The notes under the pieces were generated by a model. The model was not told where the DNA came from and made no database searches. It worked only from the letters and a program-made list of their open reading frames with translations. Below, in pieces: positions 41,851-49,562 of a DNA stretch of 64,000 bases. The position numbers and the translations under genes were made by a program. Source of the DNA: Nesterenkonia sp. Act20 (GTDB taxonomy: Bacteria > Actinomycetota > Actinomycetes > Actinomycetales > Micrococcaceae); contig NZ_JADPQH010000001.1 in the NCBI RefSeq assembly GCF_019173455.1, forward strand, positions 2,014,391-2,078,390. The letters run 5' to 3'. Position 1 is the stretch's first letter; each line of letters starts with the position of its first letter.

Positions 41851-43964
41851 CACGCAGCACTGCTGAAAAGCGTTCCCCGGCTCCTGCTGATCAGCAGGAG
41901 CCGGGGGTCGGCGCCGAGGAGAGAGCCGCCGAGATTCTCCGGCAGCACGACACCTCCAGTCGATTCCGCACGGACCTGGGCTTCTGGACATGGATCGTGG
42001 GCGGGATCTCCGTGGCCTTCACGCTCTACCACCTCTACTACGCGCTGGAGCGGCCATTCACCGGCTGGATCCACGGCGCCATTCACCTCGCGGGCGCCAC
42101 CTCGCTGGTGTTCATGCTCTACCCGGCGAGCAAGCGACTGCTCAACGCCAAGCCCAGCGGAGTCCTCTGGAAGGACCTGCTCCTGGGGCGCGGACGAGGC
42201 ATCCCCTGGTACGACGTGCTGCTCGCCGTCGCAGGCATCGCCTGCAATCTCTACATCGTCTTCCGCTACGACTACCTCGTGGGCAACGCGGTGCAGATCC
42301 TCGGCTTCAGCAACATGGACTACGCCGTCGCCGTCGCCGGCACGCTGCTGGTGCTCGAGGCGACCCGCCGCTGCGTGGGTCTGCCCATCGTCATCATCGC
42401 GAGCGTGGCCATCGCCTACGGCATCTTCGGCAACCTGAGCCCGATCTTCCCGCACCGCGGCCGGTCCTGGGATGCCTTCGCCACGGAGACCTTCCTCTCC
42501 ACGCGATCGATCTTCGGCACCCCGCTGCAGGTCTCTGCGGACTTCATCTTCCTGTTCCTGCTCTTCGCCGTGGTGCTGCTGCGCACGAACATCGGCCAGT
42601 TCTTCAACGACCTGGCCTTCCGCGCGGCCGGCAAGTACACCGGCGGACCGGCCAAGGCCGCAGTCGCCGCTTCAGGACTCCAGGGCATGGTCTCCGGGTC
42701 CTCCGTGGCGAACACCGTGGCATCGGGCTCCTTCACGATTCCGATCATGAAGAAAGCCGGCTTCAAGCCGCACTTCGCCGCCGCCACGGAGGCCACCGCC
42801 TCCACCGGCGGGCAGCTGATGCCGCCGATCATGGGCGCTGCGGCGTTCATCATGGCGCAGAACGTGCCCAACGTGGAGTACAACGAGCTGATCGTCATCG
42901 CGATCATCCCCTCGCTGCTCTACTTCCTCGGCGCCTTCCTCTCGGTGCACTTCGAAGCGAAGCGCCAGCACATCAAGGGAATGCCCGTGGAGGAGCTGCC
43001 CAGCGTCCGCGGGCTGATCACGCGGATCGATCTGCTGCTGCCCCTGGTGGTCATCGTGGGCACGCTGCTCTCCGGCCTGACCCCGACCCGGGCGGCGCTG
43101 CTGGGCATCGGAACGGCGATCGTGCTGAGCTTCTTCCGCTCTTCGACCAGGCTCAACCTGCGTGGCTTCATGGAGCTCTTCGTCGCCGCGGCGCGGACCG
43201 CGCTGCCGGTGATCGCTGCCTGCGCCACCGCCGGAATCGTCGCGGGCACCGTCACGGCCACCGGCCTGGGCGGCCAGCTCGGCCGAGGCCTCGTCGCGAT
43301 CGCAGGAGGCAACTTCCTGCTGGTGCTCTTCTTCGTGATGATCGCCTGCATCATCCTGGGCATGGGCCTGCCGACCACCGCGAACTACGTGGTCACCGCC
43401 TCAGTGGCGGCACCGATCTTGTACAACAACTTCGAGGTCCCGCTGATCGCGGCCCATATGTTCGTGTTCTTCTTCGGCATCCTGGCGGACATCACCCCGC
43501 CGGTCTGTCTCGCGGCCTACGCCGGCGCCGGCATCGCGAACGCGAACCCGATGCGGGCAGGTGTGGCCGCCGTGAAGATCGCGCTGGCCGGCTTCCTCAT
43601 CCCCTACGTGTTCATCCTGCAGCCGGCACTTCTGCTGCAGGGCAGCTGGGATGAGCTCACCGTGTCGCTGCTGACCGTGATCGTGGGAATGATCGCGCTC
43701 GCCTCCGGGCTGGCGGGATTCCTGTTCCTCCGGGCCACGATCATCGAGCGCGCGCTGCTGGTCGCGGGCGGTCTGCTGCTGATCTACCCGGATCTGATGA
43801 TCTCGGTGGTCGGCATGGTCGCCCTGGCAATCGGCGTAGTCCTGCAGTTCGCCCGCCGTGGTCGAGGAGCTCCGGAGCCTGAGGACGAGGACTCCGACGA
43901 CGACGCGCCCGCCGAGTCACGAACCAGCACCGTGAGCGCGGACGCCGCGCCTCGCGGAACCTGA
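41847..43964 (+). CDS. TRAP transporter fused permease (DctQM-type, TAXI system)
   Basis: A 705-residue membrane protein in which the small DctQ-like and large DctM-like TRAP permease parts are fused, as is normal for TAXI systems. The N-terminal 50 residues are polar and the first four hydrophobic helices belong to the Q part. The M part holds GLQGMVSGSSVANTVASGSF and IACIILGMGLPTTANYVVTA, both typical. The C-terminus is an acidic, disordered tail. The GTG start (41847) overlaps the lipoprotein stop by 4 bp. Uptake is driven by an ion gradient, often sodium. Confidence 0.93.
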   Translation: MTRSTAEKRSPAPADQQEPGVGAEERAAEILRQHDTSSRFRTDLGFWTWIVGGISVAFTLYHLYYALERPFTGWIHGAIHLAGATSLVFMLYPASKRLLNAKPSGVLWKDLLLGRGRGIPWYDVLLAVAGIACNLYIVFRYDYLVGNAVQILGFSNMDYAVAVAGTLLVLEATRRCVGLPIVIIASVAIAYGIFGNLSPIFPHRGRSWDAFATETFLSTRSIFGTPLQVSADFIFLFLLFAVVLLRTNIGQFFNDLAFRAAGKYTGGPAKAAVAASGLQGMVSGSSVANTVASGSFTIPIMKKAGFKPHFAAATEATASTGGQLMPPIMGAAAFIMAQNVPNVEYNELIVIAIIPSLLYFLGAFLSVHFEAKRQHIKGMPVEELPSVRGLITRIDLLLPLVVIVGTLLSGLTPTRAALLGIGTAIVLSFFRSSTRLNLRGFMELFVAAARTALPVIAACATAGIVAGTVTATGLGGQLGRGLVAIAGGNFLLVLFFVMIACIILGMGLPTTANYVVTASVAAPILYNNFEVPLIAAHMFVFFFGILADITPPVCLAAYAGAGIANANPMRAGVAAVKIALAGFLIPYVFILQPALLLQGSWDELTVSLLTVIVGMIALASGLAGFLFLRATIIERALLVAGGLLLIYPDLMISVVGMVALAIGVVLQFARRGRGAPEPEDEDSDDDAPAESRTSTVSADAAPRGT

Positions 43965-43999
43965 TCGGCTCGGCTGCCCCGGGGCAGCGCTGATCCAGC

Positions 44000-44050
44000 G
44001 AGAAAGGCTGAGGGCCCGACCGGTATCCGGTCGGGCCCTCAGCCTTTCTC
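44000..44050. terminator. Strong bidirectional hairpin between TRAP and RAM genes
   Basis: A perfect 24-bp stem starting GAGAAAGGCTGAGGGCCCGA with a 3-base loop (TAT) lies between the convergent permease and RAM-domain genes. It is among the most stable inverted repeats in the window and should stop transcription in both directions. Confidence 0.93.
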
Positions 44051-44067
44051 CCTAGGGTCTCCGCGCG

Positions 44068-44346
44068 CTACTCGCCGCCGAGGCTGAAGCTCGCCTCCAG
44101 CTCCTGATCGGAGTAGGTGCGGAACGCGACCATCGTCTCGGTGTCGTGCACCGTGGCGACCTTGGAGATCTTCGCGGGCACCAGGTCGCTGAGATCCTCG
44201 AGATTCGGCGTCTTGACCATCGCCACGAGATCCCATTTCCCGGTCACGGAGTACACCGCCTGGACCTCTTCGATATTGGCGATGTCCTGCGCGGATTCGG
44301 GGATCCGATGCGGATCGGTCTTCATCATGACGAATGCGGTGACCAT
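44068..44346 (-). CDS. Stand-alone Lrp/AsnC ligand-binding (RAM) domain protein
   Basis: A 92-residue protein consisting only of the RAM (regulation of amino-acid metabolism) domain of Lrp/AsnC regulators: MVTAFVMMKTDPHRIPESAQ, EVQAVYSVTGKWDLVAMVK, TVHDTETMVAF. No helix-turn-helix is present, so it cannot bind DNA itself; such single-domain proteins may sense amino acids and modulate other partners. The ATG at 44346-44344 has AGAGG upstream. It is the last gene before the convergent terminator and sits directly downstream of the racemase operon, which suits an amino-acid-sensing role. Confidence 0.87.
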   Translation of the reverse strand: MVTAFVMMKTDPHRIPESAQDIANIEEVQAVYSVTGKWDLVAMVKTPNLEDLSDLVPAKISKVATVHDTETMVAFRTYSDQELEASFSLGGE

Positions 44347-44425
44347 GTTCTTTCGCTGCCTCTCAGCCGGTGAGACTTCTTGAGCACTTCTGCACTCACA
44401 GCGTACTGCGCGCAAAGGGGCGAGC

Positions 44426-45556
44426 TCAGGCCCGGAAGCGCTGCTGTCGAGTCTCGTGGGCGGCGATGACCTCGGTTCGCACGCTGTGCCCGAGTCCGGC
44501 GACGGTGGGCACCTGCACGATGCCCTGTTCGGCTGTCACCGGTGGATCGATGATGTCTTCGGCGTAGTACTTCTCGGAGGCCGAGACGTCCGAAGGCAGA
44601 GTGAACCCGGGCAATGAGGAGATCGCCACGTTCGCGGCGCGCCCGACTCCGAACTCATGCATCCCTCCGCACCAGACCGGCCAGCCGGCTTCCAGCGCCA
44701 TGGCGTGCGCGTCGCGGGCGGCGCTGAGCCCGCCCATGCGCGAAACCTTGATGTTCAGCACATTGCCGGCCTTCAGCGCCAGGGCGGTGCGAAGGTCATC
44801 GAGCGTCTCCACGGACTCGTCCAGGCAGACGGGAGTCTCGATTTCCGCGGTGAGCAGCGCGTGGTCGAGGAAGTTCTTCGGCGCGAAGGGCTGCTCGATC
44901 ATGGTCAGCCCGAACGGGTCCAGAGAACTCAGCACCTCGAAGGCCTGCTCGCCACCCGGTTCCCGGCTTCCCGGGTAGGCCCCGTTAGCGTCCACATGGA
45001 CGTCCAGGTCAGGGAATGCCTCGCGCACGGCGCGCACGGGCGCCACGTCCCAACCTGGCGCGATCTTCAGCTTGACCCGGGGGTAGCCGGAATCCACATG
45101 GCGCGTGACCTCGGCGAGGAGCGCCTCGATGCTGGGCTCGATCCCGAGCGAGACCCCGGCGACGACGGATTCGCGCTCGCCCCCGAGCGCGCGGGCCAAT
45201 GGGATCGACTCTGCGGCGCTCCACATCGCCCAGGCCGCCATCTCGACGCCGGCCTTGGCGAAGAAGTTGCCGCGGACCTTGCCGTAGAGACCCGCGATCT
45301 CGTCAGGATGCTCCCACTGTGCGCCGAGCACGGCGGGGATCAGATGCTCAGTGGCGGTCTGCCACGCCGTCGTCGTCGTCTCGGGGGCGTAGAACGGACC
45401 GGCGGGGGAGGCGATCTCGCCCCAGCCGACGGTCCCGTCGGCGTCGATCATCTCGACCAGCAGGTGTCGCAGCGAGGACTTGCGGTGAGAGCTGGTCTCA
45501 AAGGCATGTCGCAGGGGCAGTTCAACATCGTGGAGCACAATCTCGACGGCGCGCAT
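44426..45556 (-). CDS. Enolase-superfamily N-acyl(succinyl)amino-acid racemase / OSBS family
   Basis: A 376-residue muconate-lactonising-type barrel enzyme of the NSAR/OSBS subfamily. Catalytic residues are present: the lysine pair K162 and K164 (VKLKI), metal ligands D189 (VDANGAYP), E221 (IEQPF) and D246 (CLDES), and K270 (NIKVSRMGG). It could make o-succinylbenzoate for menaquinone or racemise N-succinyl amino acids. No menaquinone genes are nearby, whereas a GNAT transferase and an M20 hydrolase are, so racemase is the more likely role. Its ATG overlaps the SIS-gene stop, so it is translationally coupled. Confidence 0.88.
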   Translation of the reverse strand: MRAVEIVLHDVELPLRHAFETSSHRKSSLRHLLVEMIDADGTVGWGEIASPAGPFYAPETTTTAWQTATEHLIPAVLGAQWEHPDEIAGLYGKVRGNFFAKAGVEMAAWAMWSAAESIPLARALGGERESVVAGVSLGIEPSIEALLAEVTRHVDSGYPRVKLKIAPGWDVAPVRAVREAFPDLDVHVDANGAYPGSREPGGEQAFEVLSSLDPFGLTMIEQPFAPKNFLDHALLTAEIETPVCLDESVETLDDLRTALALKAGNVLNIKVSRMGGLSAARDAHAMALEAGWPVWCGGMHEFGVGRAANVAISSLPGFTLPSDVSASEKYYAEDIIDPPVTAEQGIVQVPTVAGLGHSVRTEVIAAHETRQQRFRA

Positions 45557-46245
45557 CAGATATACAGTCCCATCTCGTGGATCAATGATTCTCTTTCGGT
45601 CAGCCGACGGCGGCTGCCCTTGGCACTTGCCGTGGTCAGAGCGGTCAGCAGGTGGATCACAGCAGCGACGCCGGTGGCAGAGTCGGTCACGGAGTCGGAA
45701 TTCGTCGGCACGATCACGGCTTCGCTGCAGTGGGCCACCAGCGGGGACTCCGCCGAATCGGTGACTGCCACCACGGCCCCGCCTCTACGGGCAAAGGCCT
45801 CGGCGAGCTGAGCCGTCTCACGGCGGTAGCGACGCATGGAGAACGCGACGAGCACATCGGTGCTGCGCACATCGGTGAGCACGTCGATCCCGCGGGTGCT
45901 CAGGCCATCGATCAGGGAGACCTGAGAGACCCCGTGTGAGAGGTCGAGGTCCAACAGATGTGCGAACGCGGCCGAGCGTCCGTGGCCCACGATGAACCGG
46001 CGTCGCGCGCCGGCGATGACACCGGCCGTGCGGGCCAGCGCGTCGTCGTCCGCTATCCCGGCGAAGACTCGTTCGAGGTTCTCGCGCTCCTTGCGGATCA
46101 GGCGGGCCTGCAGGGATTTCGCGGAGGCGCGCGGGGACAGGGTGGCGCCGAATCGGGCGGCGGGGTTGTCGGGGCCGCGGCTGTCGGACCAGCTTTCCTC
46201 TGCCGGGGCGCTGGCTTCCTGGTCGCGGTGGGTCTCGGCGCTCAT
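45556..46245 (-). CDS. SIS-domain protein, RpiR-like but apparently lacking the DNA-binding domain
   Basis: A 229-residue protein whose residues about 70-220 form a SIS phosphosugar-binding domain as in RpiR/MurR regulators (GARRRFIVGHGRSAAFAHLL, VLVAFSMRRYRRET). The first 50 residues are polar and disordered, and only a short stretch (ARFGATLSPRASAKSLQARL, then IRKERENLERVF) resembles the end of the RpiR HTH_6 domain. It is about 50 residues shorter than a normal RpiR, so most of the HTH appears lost. The start overlaps the GNAT stop by 4 bp and the stop overlaps the racemase start. Confidence 0.7.
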   Translation of the reverse strand: MSAETHRDQEASAPAEESWSDSRGPDNPAARFGATLSPRASAKSLQARLIRKERENLERVFAGIADDDALARTAGVIAGARRRFIVGHGRSAAFAHLLDLDLSHGVSQVSLIDGLSTRGIDVLTDVRSTDVLVAFSMRRYRRETAQLAEAFARRGGAVVAVTDSAESPLVAHCSEAVIVPTNSDSVTDSATGVAAVIHLLTALTTASAKGSRRRLTERESLIHEMGLYI

Positions 46246-47057
46246 GCGGGGCGCAGAAAGCTATAGACAGCGAGGTCCTCGGTGATGCGATGGCAGGAGG
46301 TCGCCATGAAGCCGTGTTCGAAGAGATCGCTGAAGCGGGTGCGGAGCAGGCCGATCACCTGTTCATCGGTGGGCTGCTGTGCGGGAACGACGAGCAGGGC
46401 GGCGTCGGGGCGCATCTGGATCTGTCCTGGCTCCGTGAGCTCTTCGTCGCTGAGCGCAGCCTCCAGGTTCTCCGCCGCGGCAGAGGAGGCCGGTTCAGCG
46501 GCGGAGCCGTCCAGTCGCCATTCCACGGTGATCCGGTCGGTCCCGGGCCCCGCGAGAGCGTCCTTGGTGAACCAGCGGCCCTGTGCTCCGAGCACGTCAA
46601 GATTGAAGTGTGCATTGCGGCTGATCATCGGGTTGTAGGTCCAGCGCATGCGGCTCGCGCCCTGACGGTGTGCCACGGCTGCCTGGACGTTCTTCAGCGC
46701 CCTGCCAACACCTTGTCCCTGCAGGTCCTGGGACACCACCGCGGCTTGGGAGAAGTGATAGATATGCGGGTCCTCGGTGCTGGTATCCACTGCAGTCCAG
46801 CCGAATGCCATGCCGCGCACCACACCCGCCGGGTCGACGGCGCCGACCACCGTCCCGCCGTAGGTGAGCAGGTTCTTGAGCAGGCGGGCGTTGATTCCCT
46901 GATCCTCGCCGCTGTAGGAGAACACATCACGGTATAGCCGGCACGCAGCCTCGAGCTCGGCGTTATCGGTGAGGCTGCGGACGGTGGTGCCGTCCTCGAG
47001 GGTGAGCGACTCGGCAAGGGCGGGCCCTTCGGGTGCAGCAGCGTCCTGGTCGGTCAT
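46242..47057 (-). CDS. GNAT-family N-acyltransferase (possible succinyl-CoA:amino-acid transferase)
   Basis: A 271-residue protein with a GNAT acyl-CoA-binding core: HIYHFSQAAVVSQDLQGQGV with GRALKNVQ (motif A, about residues 115-145), then RMRWTYNPMISRNAHFNLDV and LGAQGRW. This matches the uncharacterised COG3375-type GNAT enzymes, which occur near N-acylamino acid racemases. In Geobacillus a GNAT of this neighbourhood transfers succinyl from succinyl-CoA to D-amino acids. The same role here is inference. The ATG at 47057-47055 has GAGAGG upstream. Divergent from the M20 gene. Confidence 0.75.
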   Translation of the reverse strand: MTDQDAAAPEGPALAESLTLEDGTTVRSLTDNAELEAACRLYRDVFSYSGEDQGINARLLKNLLTYGGTVVGAVDPAGVVRGMAFGWTAVDTSTEDPHIYHFSQAAVVSQDLQGQGVGRALKNVQAAVAHRQGASRMRWTYNPMISRNAHFNLDVLGAQGRWFTKDALAGPGTDRITVEWRLDGSAAEPASSAAAENLEAALSDEELTEPGQIQMRPDAALLVVPAQQPTDEQVIGLLRTRFSDLFEHGFMATSCHRITEDLAVYSFLRPA

Positions 47058-47107
47058 GGGGTCCTCTCGCAGCCTGAACATGTTCTTACGTTGCGTATCA
47101 TAGTCCC
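47058..47107. promoter_or_regulatory. Short divergent promoter region between GNAT and M20 genes
   Basis: Only 50 bp separate the divergent starts. The plus strand holds TATCAT (from 47097) about 6 bases before the M20 ATG, with TATGAT on the opposite strand over nearly the same bases, so two back-to-back -10 boxes may overlap. The M20 mRNA would then be nearly leaderless. A shared control is likely for the racemase pathway. Confidence 0.45.
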
Positions 47108-48277
47108 ATGGATACCTCATCACCCACGGCTGCCCTTGATTTCGCAAGAGATCACCTCGAAGAGACCGTCGAACTTCTGAAACGAATGGTGGAGACAGAG
47201 TCACCCACGGGGGATGCAGAAGGAGTGAGCGAAGTCTGCGCCCAGGTGCGGGAGCTCTTCGCCGAGCATGACCCCGAGGTCACCGAGCATGAGGGGGAGT
47301 GGGGCACCCACCTGGTCATGGACATCGCCGGCACCGGGTCGAAGCACACGGAGGCTCCGGTGCTCTTCGTAGGTCACGCGGACACTGTGTGGTCCCGTGG
47401 AACGCTCGAGTCGATGCCCTTCCGCATCGAAGACGGCATCGCCTATGGGCCCGGGTCCTTCGACATGAAGTCGGGACTGTTGATCATGCACCAAGGTCTG
47501 CGGCTCAGCACGGCGCTCGGGCAGTCCAGGCCGCCGGTCCGGGTGATCTTGGTGGGGGATGAGGAGATCGGTTCCCCGAGTTCACGGGAGCTCCTGCTCT
47601 CCTGCGCCGAGGGTGTGCGCGCCGTGCTCGGCTTCGAATCCCCGCACCCGGGAGGCGCCCTGAAGGTGGGGCGGCTGGGGAGCACCCGGCTGCGGCTCGA
47701 GGTCACCGGTCGCGCGTCTCATGCCGCGCTGGACCCTGAGGGCGGGGTCAATGCCATCGACGAGCTGGTCGATCAGCTCACTGCGCTGCGCAGCCTCATC
47801 GCCTCGGCAGAGGCCGCCGCGCCGGGAGATGTCCTGTGCAACATCGGGACGGTGACCGGAGGAGGTAAGACCAACGTCGTGCCTGCGGCCGCTTCAGCCG
47901 ACATCGGGCTGCGGTTTCGCACCCCGGAAGTCGAGGCCGAGGTTCTTGGCGCGATCCAGGACCTCCAGCCGATCCGGTCCGACGGTGAGCTCAAGGTGAG
48001 AACTCTGTCCCAGCGGCCCGCATGGCAGGCCGACGCCGTCGACCAGGAACTGCTGGGCCTCGTCGAGGATGCCTCCCGGGAGGTCGGACTCGCCGAGGTG
48101 GGAGGTCGACCGGCGGCAGGTGCCGGAGACACGAACTACCTGGGGTCACTGGGACTTCCCACTCTCGATGGGTTCGGACCTGACGGCGCGGGTGCCCATG
48201 CCGATCATGAACAGGTGCGAATCGAGTCGATCCCGGAGCGGATTGCACTCTTGGCGGCGCTGCTGGGCCGACTCTGA
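47108..48277 (+). CDS. M20-family zinc peptidase / N-acylamino-acid hydrolase
   Basis: A 389-residue M20 metallohydrolase of the carboxypeptidase G2/ArgE/DapE type. Metal ligands and catalytic residues appear in order: VLFVGHADTVW (His, Asp), GSFDMKSGLL (bridging Asp), GDEEIGSPSS (general base Glu and metal Glu), GRASHAALDPEGG (dimerisation-domain His), and a C-terminal HADHEQVR. Such enzymes remove succinyl or acetyl groups from L-amino acids. Divergent from the GNAT-SIS-racemase operon, it completes the activities of the N-succinyl D-to-L amino-acid route. Alternatively a general peptidase. Confidence 0.9.
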   Translation: MDTSSPTAALDFARDHLEETVELLKRMVETESPTGDAEGVSEVCAQVRELFAEHDPEVTEHEGEWGTHLVMDIAGTGSKHTEAPVLFVGHADTVWSRGTLESMPFRIEDGIAYGPGSFDMKSGLLIMHQGLRLSTALGQSRPPVRVILVGDEEIGSPSSRELLLSCAEGVRAVLGFESPHPGGALKVGRLGSTRLRLEVTGRASHAALDPEGGVNAIDELVDQLTALRSLIASAEAAAPGDVLCNIGTVTGGGKTNVVPAAASADIGLRFRTPEVEAEVLGAIQDLQPIRSDGELKVRTLSQRPAWQADAVDQELLGLVEDASREVGLAEVGGRPAAGAGDTNYLGSLGLPTLDGFGPDGAGAHADHEQVRIESIPERIALLAALLGRL

Positions 48278-48304
48278 GCTCCTGCGGCCGAGGCCGGCGT
48301 TGCT

Positions 48305-48709
48305 TCACGTGGGAGGCGGTCCGGCGCGCGCGGTGCTGCGACTGACCAGGCCGCTCAGGTCCCCGAGACCCGAGGTCTCGATGTTCAGAAACCGACCCGG
48401 CAGGATCGGCACTGCGCTCTGCACCAGCACCTCCGTGCCATGCGTACCCGTCACCGTGCAGCTGGTGAGCTCCACCTCATTGCGCGCGGCCAGCGCCCGC
48501 GCCACCGCGCACGGGTCGCCCGCGGTCAACCCACGGGCGGCATCCGCCCCTGCGAGGGCGGACAGGTCTGCCCCGCGCGCAGCCTGAGCCGAGGAGGCCG
48601 CCACCAGGCTCAATGCCTGGATCGCCCCCAGCAGGGTGAGCAGCACCATGATGAGCGCGAGCGCGAGGACCGTACCGGAACCACGTTGATCCTGCAGACG
48701 ATCTCTCAT
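48305..48709 (-). CDS. Rv3654c-type TadE-like secreted protein
   Basis: A 134-residue protein with an N-terminal positively charged segment (MRDRLQDQRGSGTVLALALI) and one hydrophobic helix (about 11-32), the prepilin-like layout with the RGSGTV opening used by pseudopilin peptidase substrates. It matches the Rv3654c family found beside TadE in actinobacterial tad loci. A Cys pair (about residues 66 and 83) could form a disulfide outside the cell. The ATG at 48709 overlaps the TadE stop (ATGA). It is the last gene in the operon. Confidence 0.8.
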   Translation of the reverse strand: MRDRLQDQRGSGTVLALALIMVLLTLLGAIQALSLVAASSAQAARGADLSALAGADAARGLTAGDPCAVARALAARNEVELTSCTVTGTHGTEVLVQSAVPILPGRFLNIETSGLGDLSGLVSRSTARAGPPPT

Positions 48710-49074
48710 AGCGGGTCCTCCACGAGGGCCGTGGCTTCGGCGTCCTGGGTTGCTTCGATCTCCAGCCACCCGAGCAGACGCACCGGGCGGGTCAGCACCA
48801 CGGTGACGTAGGGACCTTCCCGGGTGAGACCGACGGCGGTCCCTTCCCCGGCAACCCGCCGCGCGGCAATTTCAGCGGTTGCGGCGGACTCGCCGCGAGC
48901 AAGCTCCCGAGCTGCAGCCCGCGCTCCCTCCTCCAGGCTGACCTGCGCCGCGCCCTGCAGTGCAAAGGAGATCACGAACAGCAGCACCATGATGACTGCC
49001 GGCAGCGCCAGGGCGAACTCCGCGCTGATCGAACCCCTATCGGCCTGAGTGCGGAGTTCAGAACGAGAGCGCAC
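48706..49074 (-). CDS. TadE-like pseudopilin protein
   Basis: A 122-residue pilus-associated protein. The N-terminus RSELRTQADRGSISAEFALA followed by LPAVIMVLLFVISFALQGAA is the classic TadE signature with one transmembrane helix from about residue 20. The rest is an extracellular helix-strand domain. It overlaps the pilin (DUF4244) stop by 17 bp and the downstream gene by 4 bp. It belongs to the Tad machine encoded by ssd-tadABC 10 kb away. Confidence 0.85.
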   Translation of the reverse strand: MRSRSELRTQADRGSISAEFALALPAVIMVLLFVISFALQGAAQVSLEEGARAAARELARGESAATAEIAARRVAGEGTAVGLTREGPYVTVVLTRPVRLLGWLEIEATQDAEATALVEDPL

Positions 49075-49306
49075 GTTCGACGATGCCGGTCAGCAGTCCA
49101 CGCGCGGTATCCGAGCTCAGCACCGCCACGAGCAGCCCCGCGAACCCCACCGCAGCCAGCATGACGATGCCGTACTCCGCGGTCGCCAATCCCTCGTCCT
49201 CGCGGTGAATCTGCTGTCCCCACGTGCGCACGGTCCCCGTGGGTGGCACGTCTGACCGCTGCGCCTCGAATGTGTGTGATGGGTTCCGCGTCTGTGGTGT
49301 CTCCAT
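49058..49306 (-). CDS. DUF4244 Flp-like pilin
   Basis: An 82-residue prepilin. A 38-residue polar leader is followed by GLATAEYGIVMLAAVGFAGL, with Glu at position 5 of the pilin helix (AEYGIV), as in Flp pilins and DUF4244 proteins. A tail of about 15 residues follows the helix. The ATG at 49306-49304 has GGAAGGAAC upstream. Two hairpins occupy the 5' leader region. A prepilin peptidase is not in the window. Confidence 0.85.
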   Translation of the reverse strand: METPQTRNPSHTFEAQRSDVPPTGTVRTWGQQIHREDEGLATAEYGIVMLAAVGFAGLLVAVLSSDTARGLLTGIVERALSF

Positions 49307-49325
49307 GACCGTTCCTTCCGCTGGG

Positions 49326-49378
49326 GCCGCCCGGACTACGAGGCCCGGGCGGCTGTCGAGACCTGCTGTGTGCAGGTC
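49326..49378. promoter_or_regulatory. Two hairpins in the pilin leader region
   Basis: GCCGCCCGG (49326-49334) pairs with CCGGGCGGC (49345-49353), and GACCTGC (49360-49366) pairs with GCAGGTC (49372-49378). Both lie upstream of the pilin ribosome-binding site on the minus-strand transcript. They could stabilise the pilin mRNA, attenuate read-through from the helicase gene or raise local message levels. No riboswitch consensus is evident. Confidence 0.5.
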
Positions 49379-49503
49379 GCACCAGTCTCGGTCGCGGCCG
49401 AGCAGCCGGGACCGACGCAGAGGCTTCTGTGGAGAGTCAGGCGCTTGCGGAACTTTCGCGCCAGCTGGGGCAAACCCTCCGCCCTCCGCCCCAACTGCGT
49501 TTG

Positions 49504-49562
49504 TCGTAGAGCTAACGCGTTGTCGTAGTGCTATAGCTCTACTATTCGCTAGAGCTCTACGA
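49504..49562. repeat. Nested palindrome, family A copy 2, over the helicase stop
   Basis: Outer arms TCGTAGAGCT (49504-49513) and AGCTCTACGA (49553-49562) enclose an inner near-perfect palindrome GTAGTGCTATAGCTCTAC (49525-49542) with the same GCTATAGC core as copy 1. The helicase stop codon (49549-49551) and its last few codons, encoding ETIVEL, lie in the right arm. The flank GATAGTTTCGCTCG also resembles the flank of copy 1. Confidence 0.8.
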
